Notes: generated by a model from the sequence alone, not told the origin. DNA of 64,000 bases from Paralithodes platypus (GCA_032716605.1 CM064505.1:47751762-47815761); one strand, 5' to 3'. Positions 43,301 through 54,599 are shown, numbered from the stretch's first letter. Translations and numbers: made by a program.

Positions 43301-43532
43301 TTAATAAGTGTAGGACACGAGGGGGTTAGTGTACGTGAGGTGTGGAAAATGGTCGGTTTAGAAAAGGTAAATGGGTGTGTCCTGGAGCTGTTTAGCCCTG
43401 CGGGCTTGGGCCTGTCTGGAATGGCGGGCTCGGTCAGCTGGTCCTTTCGTTCTGTGGACCTTTCTTCCGGGTGTTTCTGTGTGGTGTTCGCTCGTGGTTT
43501 CTGTGGTGGGCTTCTTGTTCTGGGGCATTTTA
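40388..43532. mobile_element. Element X copy a: unrecognised 3.1-kb non-coding insertion
   Basis: Begins TGTTATGCCCTG, then TTTTTCTACAGG (40388), and ends TTCTGGGGCATTTTA (43532). The flanking five bases are identical, CAATA at 40383-40387 and 43533-43537, as expected of an integrated element. The first and last about 13 bases are an imperfect inverted pair (TGTTATGCCCTG against TAAAATGCCCCAG). No domain is coded in 3145 bp. Inside are hairpins (GCCTAC/GTAGGC at 42331-42351; CTCCC/GGGAG around GGGTGGGC at 41945-41974) and four copies of a GACAG ... GGGTGTYTTAA motif (about 42064, 42436, 43131, 43245). It could be a solo long terminal repeat with unusual TG/TA ends or a new non-autonomous class. 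Confidence 0.65.
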
Positions 43533-43932
43533 CAATATATGTTAATTTTACAATAGAATAATATCATGGCTGCGCCTTTTGAGAACAATCTCTCTTAAAG
43601 GCACCTTGAATACAACTCGATGGTTATTTTACATACAGTAAGATTATTAAAACATATCATATTATATAATTATAGCTAATAAGGCACAGCCCCAGCCCCG
43701 CAGCCACAGCAAGAAGGGATTCGGAACAGTGGCCAGGTATAATTACCTAGCCACCACCCCGAACCCCCCCCCACCCTCCCAGACCGCTGTGGGTAGAGCA
43801 GACCCCAGCCTTATAATACAGTACGGTACCTACATATTGATCAACACCAGAACAGTATCTTAATTTGTTTCCGATATAAAGGTGATTGTAATTTAGGGTT
43901 GTGGCAGTTTTATTGTCAAATGTTAAGTAAGA
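43533..43932. other. DIRS leader continuation and LINE 3' flank, no gene seen
   Basis: The first bases continue the DIRS leader after the second CAATA. Then come GC-rich CACAGCCCCAGCCCCGCAG words, a C-run at 43767, and the 3' UTR of the next LINE on the minus strand. Confidence 0.4.
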
Positions 43933-45775
43933 TTAATATTTAGACATTAGTGAAGATTTGAGTGATATTTTGAAACTAGGCAGAGTGGGTTTATTTTGTA
44001 AGTCAGGAGACAACTGATTCCAAACTTTCGCACCATGATATTTTATTGATGTCTGGGATTGTCTAGAGGTCATTAGGGGAATATTTAAAGAATTTATATT
44101 TCTTAATGCATACCTTTCATTTTGACGATGTCTAAATAATTCCACATTGTTATAGCCATTTAATGCTTTGTATACAAAGATAGCACTGCAAAATATGTTA
44201 ATATCTTCAAATTTTAAGAGATTAAGTTGTCGAAATAATTCATTGGTGTGAGCATATTTGGATCTAAATGTAATTGTTCGTATAACTTTCCTTTGTGCAA
44301 CTTCAACAGGTTGTAATTTACTTTTACCCGTCGCTCCCCATACTGTATGACAGTATAAGAGAAATGGATAAATTACTGAATAATATAAAAGCTTTAGGGC
44401 ATTTAAGTCAAGACATTGGCGTGTTAAGTACAGTATACCACATTGTTTATTTAGTTTATTTGTTACGTCCTTTATGTGTAAGTTCCAAGACAGTTTTCTG
44501 TCCACCGTTATCCCCAGAAACTTAACGCTCTCCACTTCTCTCACTGATTGATTACCAAATTTAATTGGTTGCATATCATTTGGAACGTTTTTGTTTCTGT
44601 GAAAGACTACAAAGTTAGTTTTATTAATATTTAGTGTAAGTTTATTGGTAGTTATCCAACTATGTACATTCTTAAGTTCATTGTTTATAGAAACAATAAG
44701 AGAGCGCAAGTCCCGGTGACTGGCGTACAGAGTACTGTCATCAGCAAATAATATATAATATATATTTAAATAACATACTTGAGTTTACAATATCATTAAT
44801 AAATAAAATGAACAACAATGGACCCAGTATAGAACCTTGTGGTACTCCGTAGGATATTATTTACATATTAGATGAAATGTCCTTATATTGTACATACTGT
44901 TTTCGATTAGTTAGATAAGAGTGAAACCATTTGCTAATGGTACCTCTAATGCCATAATGTTCGAGTTTCTTTAGGAGGATTTGATGGTCAACATCTTTGG
45001 ATAGATCTAAAAATATACCAACTGTAAAATGCTTGTCATCAAAAGATTTGAGGATATCGTTAGTAAATAATGATAAAGCTGACTCTGTTGAACATCCTTT
45101 TCTAAACCCATGCTGAGCCTCATTAATAATATTGTTAGTTGAACAAAACTCTGTAATCCTTGTATGCATAATTTTTTCTAGGATTTTACTCATAGCTGGG
45201 AGTACAGACACAGGACGGTAGTTATTAAAGATTGAACTATCTCCGGATTTATATATAGGAGTAACTTTTGCAATTTTAAGGCAATCGGGAAAAACACCAC
45301 TGGAAAATGACATGTTACAAAGATATCCTATAACTGGAGACAAAGCTGTAATAACAAACTTTAAAACTTTCATTGGTATTTCATCATAACCAGGAGAGGA
45401 GTCCCGTAGTTGTTTTACTGTATTGATTATTTCATCGCTTGTGACGGGAGACATAGAAAAAGGCGTTACTTGTCTATTTTGTAGGTAGGATGTAAAGTCT
45501 ACGTTTGAAGTATCTATATTTTCTGCTAATTTTTTACCGACATCAATAAAATATGAGTTAAAGTGTTCCACAATATCACTAGGTTTAGTCAACTCGGTAT
45601 TATTATTAATGAAAGTGTTGTTTATTTTGTGTTTAGTTTTCCTTGCAAGAACAGAATTAATTATGTTCCAAACCTTTTTAGCATTACCAGCAGATTCTTG
45701 GAGTTTAGATTTATAATAGTTTCTTTTAGCTGATCTTAAAGCTTCTGTTACCTGGTTACATAGTCTACGGGTCTA
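43933..45775 (-). pseudogene. CR1-like LINE ORF2, 5'-truncated, two lesions
   Basis: From about 45775 down, the minus strand reads [20 protein letters not shown] and [15 protein letters not shown] (linker), then the RT (45592-44861): [71 protein letters not shown] after DISSN interrupts it. YGVPQGSILGPLLFILFIND follows, then a one-base shift just before LFADDSTLYASH. From 44709 the rest is intact: NKLTLNINKTNFVVFHR, SVKFLGITVDRKLSWN, and a C-terminus ending YHGAKVWNQLSPDLQNK. Note LSKDVDH where LSKAFDTVDH is usual: the block just after the catalytic Asp is damaged. No endonuclease. CR1/Rex-like by motif style. Confidence 0.85.
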
Positions 45776-47437
45776 GGGTAGCCATGACAGAGACTGGTGG
45801 AAAACACGAACCCACCCCCGGTTTACTCCAGGTTCTCGAAAGACTCGCCGGAACTCAGCCCTGGAAAAAAGAAAATTTCCAAGAATTAATGCTCATAAGG
45901 CTACACCAACATGTTCGAACACAAGTGTTAGACAACCCGCCGGGTAACGAGACGTAATACACAACTATCACGGCTCTCTACGCGGAAGGTTCATGTATAA
46001 AGATTTCAGAATATCTTAACTTGTCCAAAAGATTTATGAATATCCTCTGACATAATATAAAGACCAGCATGGCTTTTTATAAATGACGCAGTCTTCCCAG
46101 TGCTGTTTGTTAAGTTCTTACTGGAAAAAAAAAACTAAAAGACGCCGGCCCCCGTATTATCTCGCAGATCAAAAACTGGGAAGCCTGTCTTAAATGCTAG
46201 ATCTGGCTTCTCCCGAAGCGTTCTAGATCGCCGTATGTTGAATGGCGGCGATACGTATCGTATCCCTCGATTGTCTGGGTAACTACACTGAATTTTGCAA
46301 ATTCGTTAATCCCACCCTCCCAAGGTGCAACCGCCGGGTGTGAATTTTTAACGTTAACCCCAAAATTCCTATCCCCACTTCTTTGCAAAAGGTCGCCGGG
46401 GAGGAAAGACCAATCAACAAACAGTCTAGTTTTACTGGCTTTGCAAAAACCGGGAAAAACTCAACTCAACAAGTGTCAGTATGAACACTTAGTTAAATGG
46501 GTAAAGCCATCCCGCCGGGAAACACAGTACACCTGAACACAGGCCCCACCACAGAGATGCAGTCCTGGAGAGCCTCAGGCCACCACTTGCCGGGGAAAAC
46601 AAGCCTATTTTAACCACGCGTGATTAAAACTCGGCAACCAGCCGGGTTTTCATGGTGTAACCGAGAAAACCCGCCGGAAAAGGCAACCCACCCCGTTCAG
46701 ATTCAATCTGAACGCACCAAATAGACCGTGGAATTAGCCAAAGCACAACTAACCCAGGACACAATAGTCCGTGGAATTAGCCAATACACAACTAATCCAG
46801 GACACATATATAGTCCGAGGAATTAGCCAATACACAACTAAACCAGGACACACATGACACAGTAGTACATATTTATAACATAAATCAATAACACTTGTAC
46901 ATGTGGCAAAGCTACGAGAGGCTGGCTAGGCCTGGGCAGACGGAAATACAAAGTAAACATGTCGTAATATAAACAAAAAGCACTGAATTATATCACAACA
47001 GGAACCCCATCAACACACCACTGTAGCAAAAACTTCCCGGCAAAGGGAAGAACTGACTCGGGACCCAGAAAAAACTTCACTAAGTGAAGAAAAATACGCT
47101 GGGAACGTCAGAGAATAAAAAGCTACCTCATCAGAAAGATAAAAGGAAGCAATAATAACGCGTAATGAAAGCCGCCTACATCACAAAGCTAGCGTGAAAA
47201 AGTTCACATGTCCACAACGGGACCACGAGGGTACACCCGAAATAGATGCCCCAAACACACGACCCAAAATACACTGCACTGCGGGCAACCCGCCCAGGAC
47301 ACTCCTGCTACGCATATCCTAACCTTACTCGATACATCCCGGAGTAAACAAATGAGAAAAAACTCACTAGGGACGCAACAAATGCGGAACCAGCGGAGCG
47401 TGGAGAGGCACGTCCGGGTAGGTTGAGCGCAGAACAG
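45776..47437. mobile_element. Hairpin-rich non-coding DNA (block Y)
   Basis: No ORF with a domain. Repeated GCCGGGRAA-type words occur at about 45937, 46145, 46330, 46395, 46509, 46588, 46645 and 46669. Clear stems: CGGGTTTT/AAAACCCG (46643-46673), GTTCAGATT/AATCTGAAC (46695-46713), CTTCCC/GGGAAG (47033-47050), and CTTCACT/AGTGAAG (47075-47089). Three tandem units of about 44 bp (TCCGTGGAATTAGCCAATAC, ACAACTAATCCAGGACACA) lie at 46722-46857. It looks like a leader or terminal repeat of some retroelement, but no partner was identified. Confidence 0.45.
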
Positions 47438-47744
47438 AGAAGGAAGAATGACGCCTGAGTCAGCGTCTGGTCAAAGATCCACACAAGTACATCCACGAGT
47501 ATATGGAAAGCTTATGAATAGTTATTCTTATTTTCTTTTTGTTTTTTATTTGTTACGAAGTTTTTTCGTAGTGAGAACCCAATTTCATAATGACTGAACC
47601 ATGAGTGAGGTTGCGTACACTCATGATGAAGGCTCCTCAAATTTTTTATGCTCTGCGCGGTAGATTCAAAACTACGGCGGATGAGTGTTTGAAGAGGGTG
47701 CCTTATGTAATAGGCATAATCGTCAATGATGGAGGGGCCACTAA
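47438..47744 (+). pseudogene. 5' end of the I-type LINE: 5' UTR and gag start
   Basis: Same 5' UTR as at 33345-33531 in reverse (starts GAAGGAAGAATGACGCCTGA). ATG at 47623 gives MMKAPQIFYALRGRFKTTAD, then ECLKRVPYVIGIIVNDGGAT, the gag N-terminus. Homology ends at GGGGCCACTAATAAATAT, and beyond about 47745 the gag sequence belongs to the other strand. Confidence 0.75.
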
Positions 47745-48245
47745 TAAATATAAACCTGTCCACCACTATGTCCGCAAACCTTCTGGGAAGAGCGTCAAGC
47801 GTCTTCGTGATGCCTATATTGTTGACATTTAAAGCAGCGCAAGGGATTAGGCAAATACACATGAACTGAACAAACTTCATAGCCAACATAAACATTAGTG
47901 GGAATGGTAGCTTTACCAAACATTAGAACAACCGTGGGAGTCTTACCACGCGCACCATCAGTGAAATGGTTAATGAATCTAGCCCCAACGACAACCTGAT
48001 CGGCCATTTCATCAACAATCTCCTGTTCAGACATAGCCAAAAAATCCCTGCAATAGGCTACCCCCTTGCAGGAATTCAGCAACACCAGGATCTGAGCAGT
48101 AACATTATATGAATGAAATTTTCACAATTTTAGTAAATCTTTGACCTGAGAAGCATTACTTTTTTTAATGAGGAGGTCACCACTGGCAAGCTTCTTGACC
48201 TGGTCCACTGGCCCCGCACATCCATCAATCACCTTCTTAATTAAC
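47745..48245 (-). pseudogene. Middle part of the I-type LINE gag, inverted
   Basis: Read on the minus strand: LIKKVIDGCAGPVDQVKKLA, SGDLLIKKSNASQVKDLLKL, a frameshift, then CKGVAYCRDFLAMSEQEIVD, KTPTVVLMFGKATIPTNVYV, and the first zinc knuckle CFKCQQYRHHEDA with the second beginning (VCGHSGGQ). One TGA stands where the last Cys of the first knuckle should be. This is exactly the gag part missing from the copy at 32673-33344. It converges with the plus-strand gag start at 47744, so an inversion broke this element. Confidence 0.75.
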
Positions 48246-49030
48246 TCCTACTGTACCGTAGGATACAGTAATAAAAGTCCCCCCCAGTCCCAAGCAATGT
48301 GGCCAAAATGGCAAGATAGAACAACCTTCCACCTCAAGAGATGAAGGAAGACTGGCTCTCTCAGCCTTCAGAGGGTTGGATATAAGCTGAGAAGTGTTGC
48401 CATATCGAGAGCAGTGCTCAAACGGTCGTGGTACCAGGCACAGCCTGATACAGGCAGATACAAGGAAAGTACATTACTGACGGCTCCCAGCCGTCACTGG
48501 GACTGGGGAGTGACTTATCTACTGACGGCTGGTAGGCCACGCTGGGATTGGATGGTTTAAGAAGGGATTGAGGGATGCTAGGGTCACCGTACCAGACGCA
48601 TGAAGCGTTACAAAGGAGGCATTCTCGGGGGCAATCACGGGCGTTGGAGGAGGACGATCGGGAGGCTCACCCCTTCCCCTGATGGGGGGAGGGGAGGGAG
48701 GAAAAACGTCCATCCCACTTCCCCAGAAGGGGGAAGTGAGAACTGCACCGGCGACGCTAGAAAAAGGGGAGGAAAAATTAAAATTTGCTAAATCCTCTCA
48801 ATCCTCTGTTCGGGGAGCCGCGTTCCTGTTAATTCAGACCCAGAGCGATCAGTGGGAGGATCTCCCAGAGGTCAGAAAGCAAAGCTCTAGCAAATACCAA
48901 GGGCAAAGACACCTACTTTCCCACCAAAAAGGGAGAGGAAAAAATTAATACAAATTTATTTATTTAATGAAAAAAGAGGCACCCAGGCCAACAAACAAGC
49001 ATAAAATCGTAAAATCGCTGAGAACACGTC
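48246..49030. other. Intergenic DNA, no gene recognised
   Basis: GC-richer than its surroundings. A perfect hairpin TGACGGCT-CCC-AGCCGTCA lies at about 48478-48496, with a further TGACGGCT at about 48523. G/A-rich GGGGGAGGGGAGGGAGGAAA at about 48683. Short ORFs have no domain. It ends near the 3' limit of the Penelope-like element. Confidence 0.4.
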
Positions 49031-49039
49031 CGCACGCCA

Positions 49040-49271
49040 CGCCTAATGCAAGTAAATTGTGTCTAAGACTGAAAATTTATCCTTATTTATAAGGTGGTCA
49101 TGACTGAAAGCATGGTCCCAAATCGCAGAGTGAGTAAGGCTTTGACAGTGGAAAATCAGTTCTCACTGATACACCTAAATGTTCCGAAATCCTGGTTCTC
49201 AAATGTCTCTTTGTCCAGGTCCTACCGATATATGAAGCCTTACAGCTATAACACATGTATTGATTTATGAC
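49040..49271 (-). pseudogene. Penelope-like element, GIY-YIG endonuclease part
   Basis: Read on the minus strand from 49271: VINQYMCYSCKASYIGRTWT, then KRHLRTRISEHLGVSVRTDF and LSKPYSLCDLGPC, ending in a stop near 49085. The CxxC pair, SYIG (the YIG of GIY-YIG), Arg residues and EHLG are the diagnostic blocks of Penelope-like endonucleases. It continues, without loss, the coding sequence that stops at 56003 on the other side of element X. The last five bases (ATGAC, 49267-49271) are the target duplication. Confidence 0.85.
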
Positions 49272-49835
49272 TGTTATGCCCTGATTTTATTCAGGTTTAA
49301 CTATTAGTTAGGGTGAGTTCTTTCGAGACTGGGATATCTGAGTTCATACAAATACATATAAGTAAGATAATAGAGGATATGTATAATATCAAAATATAAT
49401 TTATAGTACAGCTTTATTTACTCATTCACTAGTTACAACATGGAGAATCAGAATCACTAAAGACACGGGAACATAAGTGGCACAACTCAATTTTAGTTCT
49501 CCTAGCACGATCGTGGATCTAGAGGGAGATCAGGTATATTCAATACAACTAGAAATTGAATCTTCTTCTGGAGAATCATACGCACTATTCTCTTGTTGAA
49601 ATCTGATTATAGAAATACTTGATCAGGTTATATTAAAATTCACTATATATATACCTTGGCTTGGATTTAGTTAGTGGATAATACTGGACGAGGTTACAGG
49701 AGGTTACTATATTTCCTGGCGCTGAGTATGGAAGCTTATACACTGATGTACTTCCTTAGTTTGAGTTCAAGTTTTGTGGACTCTAAAAACAATCTTACCG
49801 TGACGGTAATTTTAAAAATAATAATTATTATTGAG

Positions 49836-52811
49836 CCCGCCGCCGCCGAATGGTGGTCCTTAAAATTGAAAGTCGGAAAGTCTAAGCTCCAAACCCCGGA
49901 ATTCATTGGAATAGTCAAGAAAACTCTCCTGGTGAATTTGTTTCTCAATCGGACAACATTTACCCCTCCCTCATCGACCTTAAAGTTTCACCCTGAGGAA
50001 CCCCGAGAGATACTTTTTATCTGGTAATAAATAGAGCGTATAAGGATTAAAATGAGAATGAAAATAAAAATTAATAAACAACATACAGTGTTTTATTAAT
50101 GGTTACACAGTTAATTGTATTAAACTATGACAAAAATCTTAAGCAAAATGTCTTTCTACCTCAAATACATAGTTTGTAGCAGCTGTAGCCCAACGTAAAT
50201 CAAGTGTAACTGCAGTATATTTTAACACAACATGGAAGTATCATTTTTGTTCCATGAACACAATCTGAGTCTCTTTAGAAGACTCTAACAGACTACACGA
50301 TTCTGCGCCCCTCAAGGATCCACAAGGCTCCTAGGCCCGTCTGACTTAGTGCTCCTGCTCCTGCTGGGCCGCCACACCACCAGCCACGGTCTTCTTTCTG
50401 GAGTCCGGGAACTCCGCGCGATGGCGAGAGACAACTTGGAGGAGAAATTGCAGTTGCTCCTCATCTTGAGTTAGCCTTCGGTTGTACTCTTGGATGAGGG
50501 CAACTCCTCGCTCCGCATAGTCGTTGATGACCGCTATCCCCTGCACGAAGGCCGCCGCTGTCCGGAAGTCTTCCCGCTCCAGCCAGGTCGCGGGATCGGC
50601 GTCGAGGAAGCCGTCTTCCAGGCGCAGCTTCTGGAAGAACCGTCGTGTGTTGGTTGAAGCCATGTCTTGCAGTTGGAGTCCAGAGACGGCTTGGCTGGGC
50701 AGCATTGGGCGCTTCGCTGGAGATTCATCTCCCACCGTGGTGTGAAGTGAGGTGAGGATTTGTCTCTTCTCCTCCACCGTGACCAGGTGGTCAAAGAGCG
50801 CCAGAGCGACAAGCTCCTCCGAGAGGTACCACAGGTACCAGGTTCCAGCTTGGTCAGAGCGGCCTTGCCCACGTCCCGGTTGACGTCCATGTAGGTCGTC
50901 AAATCCTTCAGCAGTTGCAGGTCGTGTCGAGGGGCAGCTGCGGCCTCCGGAGCCACTGTCCAGGCTTTCGCGTACCGGCGACTGATGAAGACGGCGATTT
51001 GCCGCAGGCCCTTCTCCTCCCTCGCTGTGAGCTTGAATTGGCTCCGGAACATCCACACCTTCAGTGCGTAGATGGCTTTCGACATCCACCTTGCTTGGTG
51101 CATGGGTCCAGGGGCTAGGAACCTTACTCCTCGTGGGGGGACCTGGCCGAGGAAGATCACAGTCAATTCCAGCAGCTCCCGGTAGTCGTCCCGAAGGCCC
51201 TTGTGGTTGATGAGGGTGCTCTGGAACCAGTTCTTGTCCACAGGGTCCAGCAGAGGACGCACATGGGGGTGGGAATCACCGGACTCGAACTGGCTCCGGT
51301 CGATGAACTTCCAGTGATCTTGGAAGTGCTTGTACAGGGTCACATTCGGACCTGACGTGGGGCCCATGACCGTCGTGAAAGCCGCAGCGAGGAGCAGCTC
51401 AATGACATGATGGCGGCACGCGAAGTACAGGAGATCTTTCTTGAGCTGCTGTTCGATCAGGATACAAGCCCCGTTGTTCCGGCCAGTGTTGGAGTGTGTC
51501 GTGTCAAACGACATCCCACCGATACGCTCAGTAAGGTCCCAGTCTTCGAGTGCCCCGACAACTGCTTTGGTCATCTCAGAGCCCGTTCCGTTCGGCAGCT
51601 TGGGGACGTTGAGGAGCTGCACCGTTCCATTGCCTGAGACCAGAATGGGAAGTCGCTCGACGTTCTCCTTGGTCGTAAGGTCTTGCATCAATTTCCCATC
51701 CCAATGAACAATGAGCGTGCAGCCCCCCCGTAGCTCCTCCTTGAGTGCCACACAAGCATCCGTCCGGTGTTTCCGCCGATGCCATAGCTCTCCTGGGGCG
51801 CTTTGGAGGTCTCGCTTCTCCGTCTCCGCTCTCCTCGTCAGCGGTCTCATCTGCAGAGGTGGACGACGATTCCAATTCCACTGGGGTCATGGACGTGCTG
51901 GCTTCATCCTCCGCGCGCTGCCTCTGTCTCTTCTGCAGCTCACGGCGTTGAGCGGCGCGGGCCTCCACGGCAGCTAACCGTGTGTCAACAGATCCCAGCT
52001 GTCCACGGCGTCCGGGTTCGCGCTGAGCTAGCAGAAATGCCTTATCCTCCTCATTCGTGAGGACGTCCAGGGCATTGGTGGCGGAGACATCGAAGAGATT
52101 CTTCGTCCGCTTCTTGAAAGCTTCCTCATGCACAGCTTGAGAGCTAGCTCGCCCCTTGTTCCGCTTGACGTTTCCAAACTCCTTATGGAGTTTTTCAATC
52201 TTTGCCAGGATGGTGTCCTTTCGCTGGAATGGGATCCTGGCCTTCAACCAGAGCTCAATGACAATTTTCATGACATCGTTGGCCGCCTCCCGCACAGACT
52301 TCTTCTTGACCTCGATTCGGTATATCAACAGTCCCAGCACTTCTTCTTCCGAGGGAAGTTGAGACCCGGCAATGTCTTGCAACGGACCAATCAAATAGCG
52401 ACGGTTCACTGCTGCCATGCTTGATAGAATGATAGATTGATGAGTGATGACTCAACCTGAAAAGAAAAACATTTGTTAGGGGGGCGGTGAGAAGAACGAG
52501 TAATACACATTACACATAATACACATTGTACACAAACACACAGATCGATGTATCACATCAAAAGAGATGATTGGACATTATAGGAGCGTTTCAAAGTTCA
52601 GCACAGGCCGATATGTCGTCGTTCTAATGTCAGCCGCCCCGAGAAACTGAGGCTAAACTTCAAGGTCGATGAGGGAGGGGTAAATGTTGTTGGAATTTGA
52701 AAAAAACTTCACCAGGAGAGTTTTCTCGACTATTCCAACAAATTCCGGGGGTTGGAGCTTAAAATAAATGAATTCGAAAATTTACCCCTCACGAAGGACC
52801 ACCCTTACTAG
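49836..52811 (-). mobile_element. DNA transposon with about 150-bp TIRs
   Basis: The left TIR (about 49852-49995) and the right TIR (about 52645-52803) are inverted copies of each other. Both start GGTGGTCCTT and contain AAGCTCCAA/CCCCGGAATT, GGAATAGTC, GAAAACTCTCCTGGTGAA and ATTTACCCCTCCCTCATCGA. A TTGAG pair (49831-49835, 52812-52816) may be the target duplication, leaving short unequal tips outside GGTGGTCC; this is tentative. It encodes one transposase-like gene on the minus strand. It lies inside element X, so it is the youngest layer of the stack. Confidence 0.8.
50346..52418 (-). pseudogene. Transposase-like protein (hAT-like DDE/CxxH type), two frameshifts
   Basis: ATG at 52418. About 690 residues in three stretches: frame one to about 51770 (RYLIGPLQDIAGSQLPSEEE, KKRTKNLFDVSATNALDVLT, an Arg/Glu-rich coil and an acidic stretch), frame two from about 51770 to 50870, then frame one again to 50346. 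Frame two has candidate catalytic Asp in HWDGK (codon near 51698) and in SFDTTHSNTG (near 51503), a CRHH (CxxH, 51407-51418), and QARW (near 51090). An E in YLSEELVALALFD (near 50817) may complete the triad. The C-terminus reads DEEQLQFLLQVVSRHRAEFPD. CxxH plus RW recall hAT-type transposases, but the family as a whole is one I know only as unnamed arthropod proteins. Two indels make it non-coding now. Confidence 0.65.
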
Positions 52812-52825
52812 TTGAGATTATTTTC

Positions 52826-53225
52826 AGAGTTCGTTGATGTGCGAAAACTGCCTTATTTGGTCTTAATTCGCTATTTGAGTTAAAGAAGTATTCTATACGT
52901 ATTTATCACTGTACACGCATATTAGTAATCTGTTTCTATAGATTATGTTAATGGAACACTTAGATAATTTAACTCAAAATTTAGGAGCGATGGACTCTGT
53001 TTATTTTCTCACTTGGCGGAAATATGACAGAGTTAGTTGATGCCCAAAATCCGTCTTATTTTGAATATTTGTTATTCTTTGAGTTAGAAAGGTACACTAA
53101 ATAAATTTTTCACTAGTACATACATAAAAGTAATCTGTTTCCAAAGATTAACTTAGTTGAACACTTTTACGGATTTTATACTAATTCAGAGGTAGTAGGG
53201 ACTCAGTTTATTTTTATCACTTTTG
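52826..53225. repeat. Diverged tandem repeat, about 200-bp unit, inside X
   Basis: CAGAGTTCGTTGATGTGCGA (52826) recurs as ACAGAGTTAGTTGATGCCCA (53028). GTAATCTGTTTCTATAGATT (52926) recurs as GTAATCTGTTTCCAAAGATT (53130). Both units also share GACTCTGTTTATTTT / GACTCAGTTTATTTT. Confidence 0.6.
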
Positions 53226-53429
53226 AACTCTAACTTCTTTTATACCTCGTCACTGATACTGATTTAGGTAGTTCTATATTCTTTCTTTTCTTGGAGATAT
53301 ATACACTAGTTGTGGGCCGTCCAGGTTGGCTGGTCGTGTGAAGTTAAGTTACAGATGGGTTAATGGGCGTGGGGTCTTAAATATGGCTCCGTAACTTGTA
53401 ATGAAACAGTTGTACACCATATCGGACTA

Positions 53430-54326
53430 ATGCGAGTATTTAAGCATATAGCTTTATCAAATATACTCGACTATCCTGACCTTTATATTAACCGGTGATT
53501 AAGTTCTGTTAAGGTACTCTTCTAGTAAGGTTTTAAATATTGTGTCTCAGTGATGACAGAATAACACAATATCGGACGAACGCAAGAAGAGTTTAAATAT
53601 TGCTCTTCTTGACTGTCACTAATCGTTGTAAGAGGGTCAAAGAACTCAGGGCGGTGTTAACCTTTTAGTTGCAAAGTCTGGTGGAGTGCCACAGACAAAA
53701 TGCACCTAGGACTTATATATGCAGAGTCCCCGTGAGGATATCTCGCTAAACCCTTATAACACAAAAGATCGTTTTAGAACTTAGATCTTCTGTGAGAAAT
53801 GGTCGTGTAATTTCCAATAGTGAAATGTTGAAAGGTAGGGTTGCCTGTGTCTTTCAACTTTTAACTATAAAGAAATATATCCTAAAGAAGATAACTATAT
53901 TAATCCCTGGGGTGCCAGAAATAATAAAGTAACTTATATCTATGTCACAATTGCCGTACTTACAATATTAAAATAGAAGTGGAGGGGTGCCTACACACTT
54001 CAGACTTTAGTATTGGAGGTACAGACTACTAGAGGTCTCTATGTTAACTGATTGGGTTGCCACAATTAACAAAGATCCTATAATAGGATTTCTTATTCAC
54101 AGACAGTATAAGGACTTCGGGATGCCGTGCATCCAGACTGCTTGGAAGGGTAAAAATAATGTTTCTCAAAGCGGGGTGCCGACAATTGAGAAACCTTAGA
54201 GTTACTTGATTTCCTTCAGACTTCCTTGGCCTAATGTGCACCATTACTGGGGGGTACCCATCCTCTGTGGAAGGATAGTAAGGGCGTGCGTATGTACTTT
54301 CTAGTAGGACAAGAAGTCCTTCTTGC
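53430..54326. repeat. Array of hairpins with recurring GGGGTGCC-like loops
   Basis: Stems (start-end): CGAGTATTT/AAATATACTCG near 53446-53490; CAAGAAGAG/CTCTTCTTG 53583-53611; GTCTG/CAGAC 53676-53696; GGACT/AGTCC 53709-53729; AAGATC/GATCTT 53765-53789; GTTGAAAG/CTTTCAAC 53827-53858; GAAGTG/CACTTC 53976-54001; TGTTAA/TTAACA 54042-54071; ATCCTAT/ATAGGAT 54075-54089; GGATGC/GCATCC 54120-54134; GTTTCTCAA/TTGAGAAAC 54161-54194; CAAGAAG/CTTCTTG 54310-54325. The loops at 53827, 53976, 54042 and 54161 hold GGGTTGCC, GGGGTGCC, GGGTTGCC and GGGGTGCC. Stem sequences are unrelated to each other. The two first hairpins share an upstream ATATCGGAC.AA.G word. Confidence 0.65.
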
Positions 54327-54599
54327 CCTAGGGGAGGTGGATCTCATTTACTTTATGATACTACTCTACTATACTTGAAGAGTTAATGAAGATAGTATGA
54401 TGTTTAGATGCTAGGTAAGTCAAGGTTTTATTTGGCTTTATAGGTTACTGGGAGAACTAAGGGGGTATGGATATATTTGAACTTTTGTGCAGAGTTTCGA
54501 GAATGTTTTTAGTTGACCTCTGAGCGTGAGAGTTCAGGGGGGCAAGGAGGTACTGGACGTGAGGTTTCTCTGCGTCGTGGAATATTATTTGTTTCTACA

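Noticed and set aside
40388..43532. Element X as an endogenous virus
   Set aside because: No polymerase, capsid or other viral protein in either copy; only ends and non-coding repeats.
53430..54326. CRISPR-like array
   Set aside because: Hairpins recur, but there is no constant repeat with regular spacers, no cas genes, and the DNA is eukaryotic.
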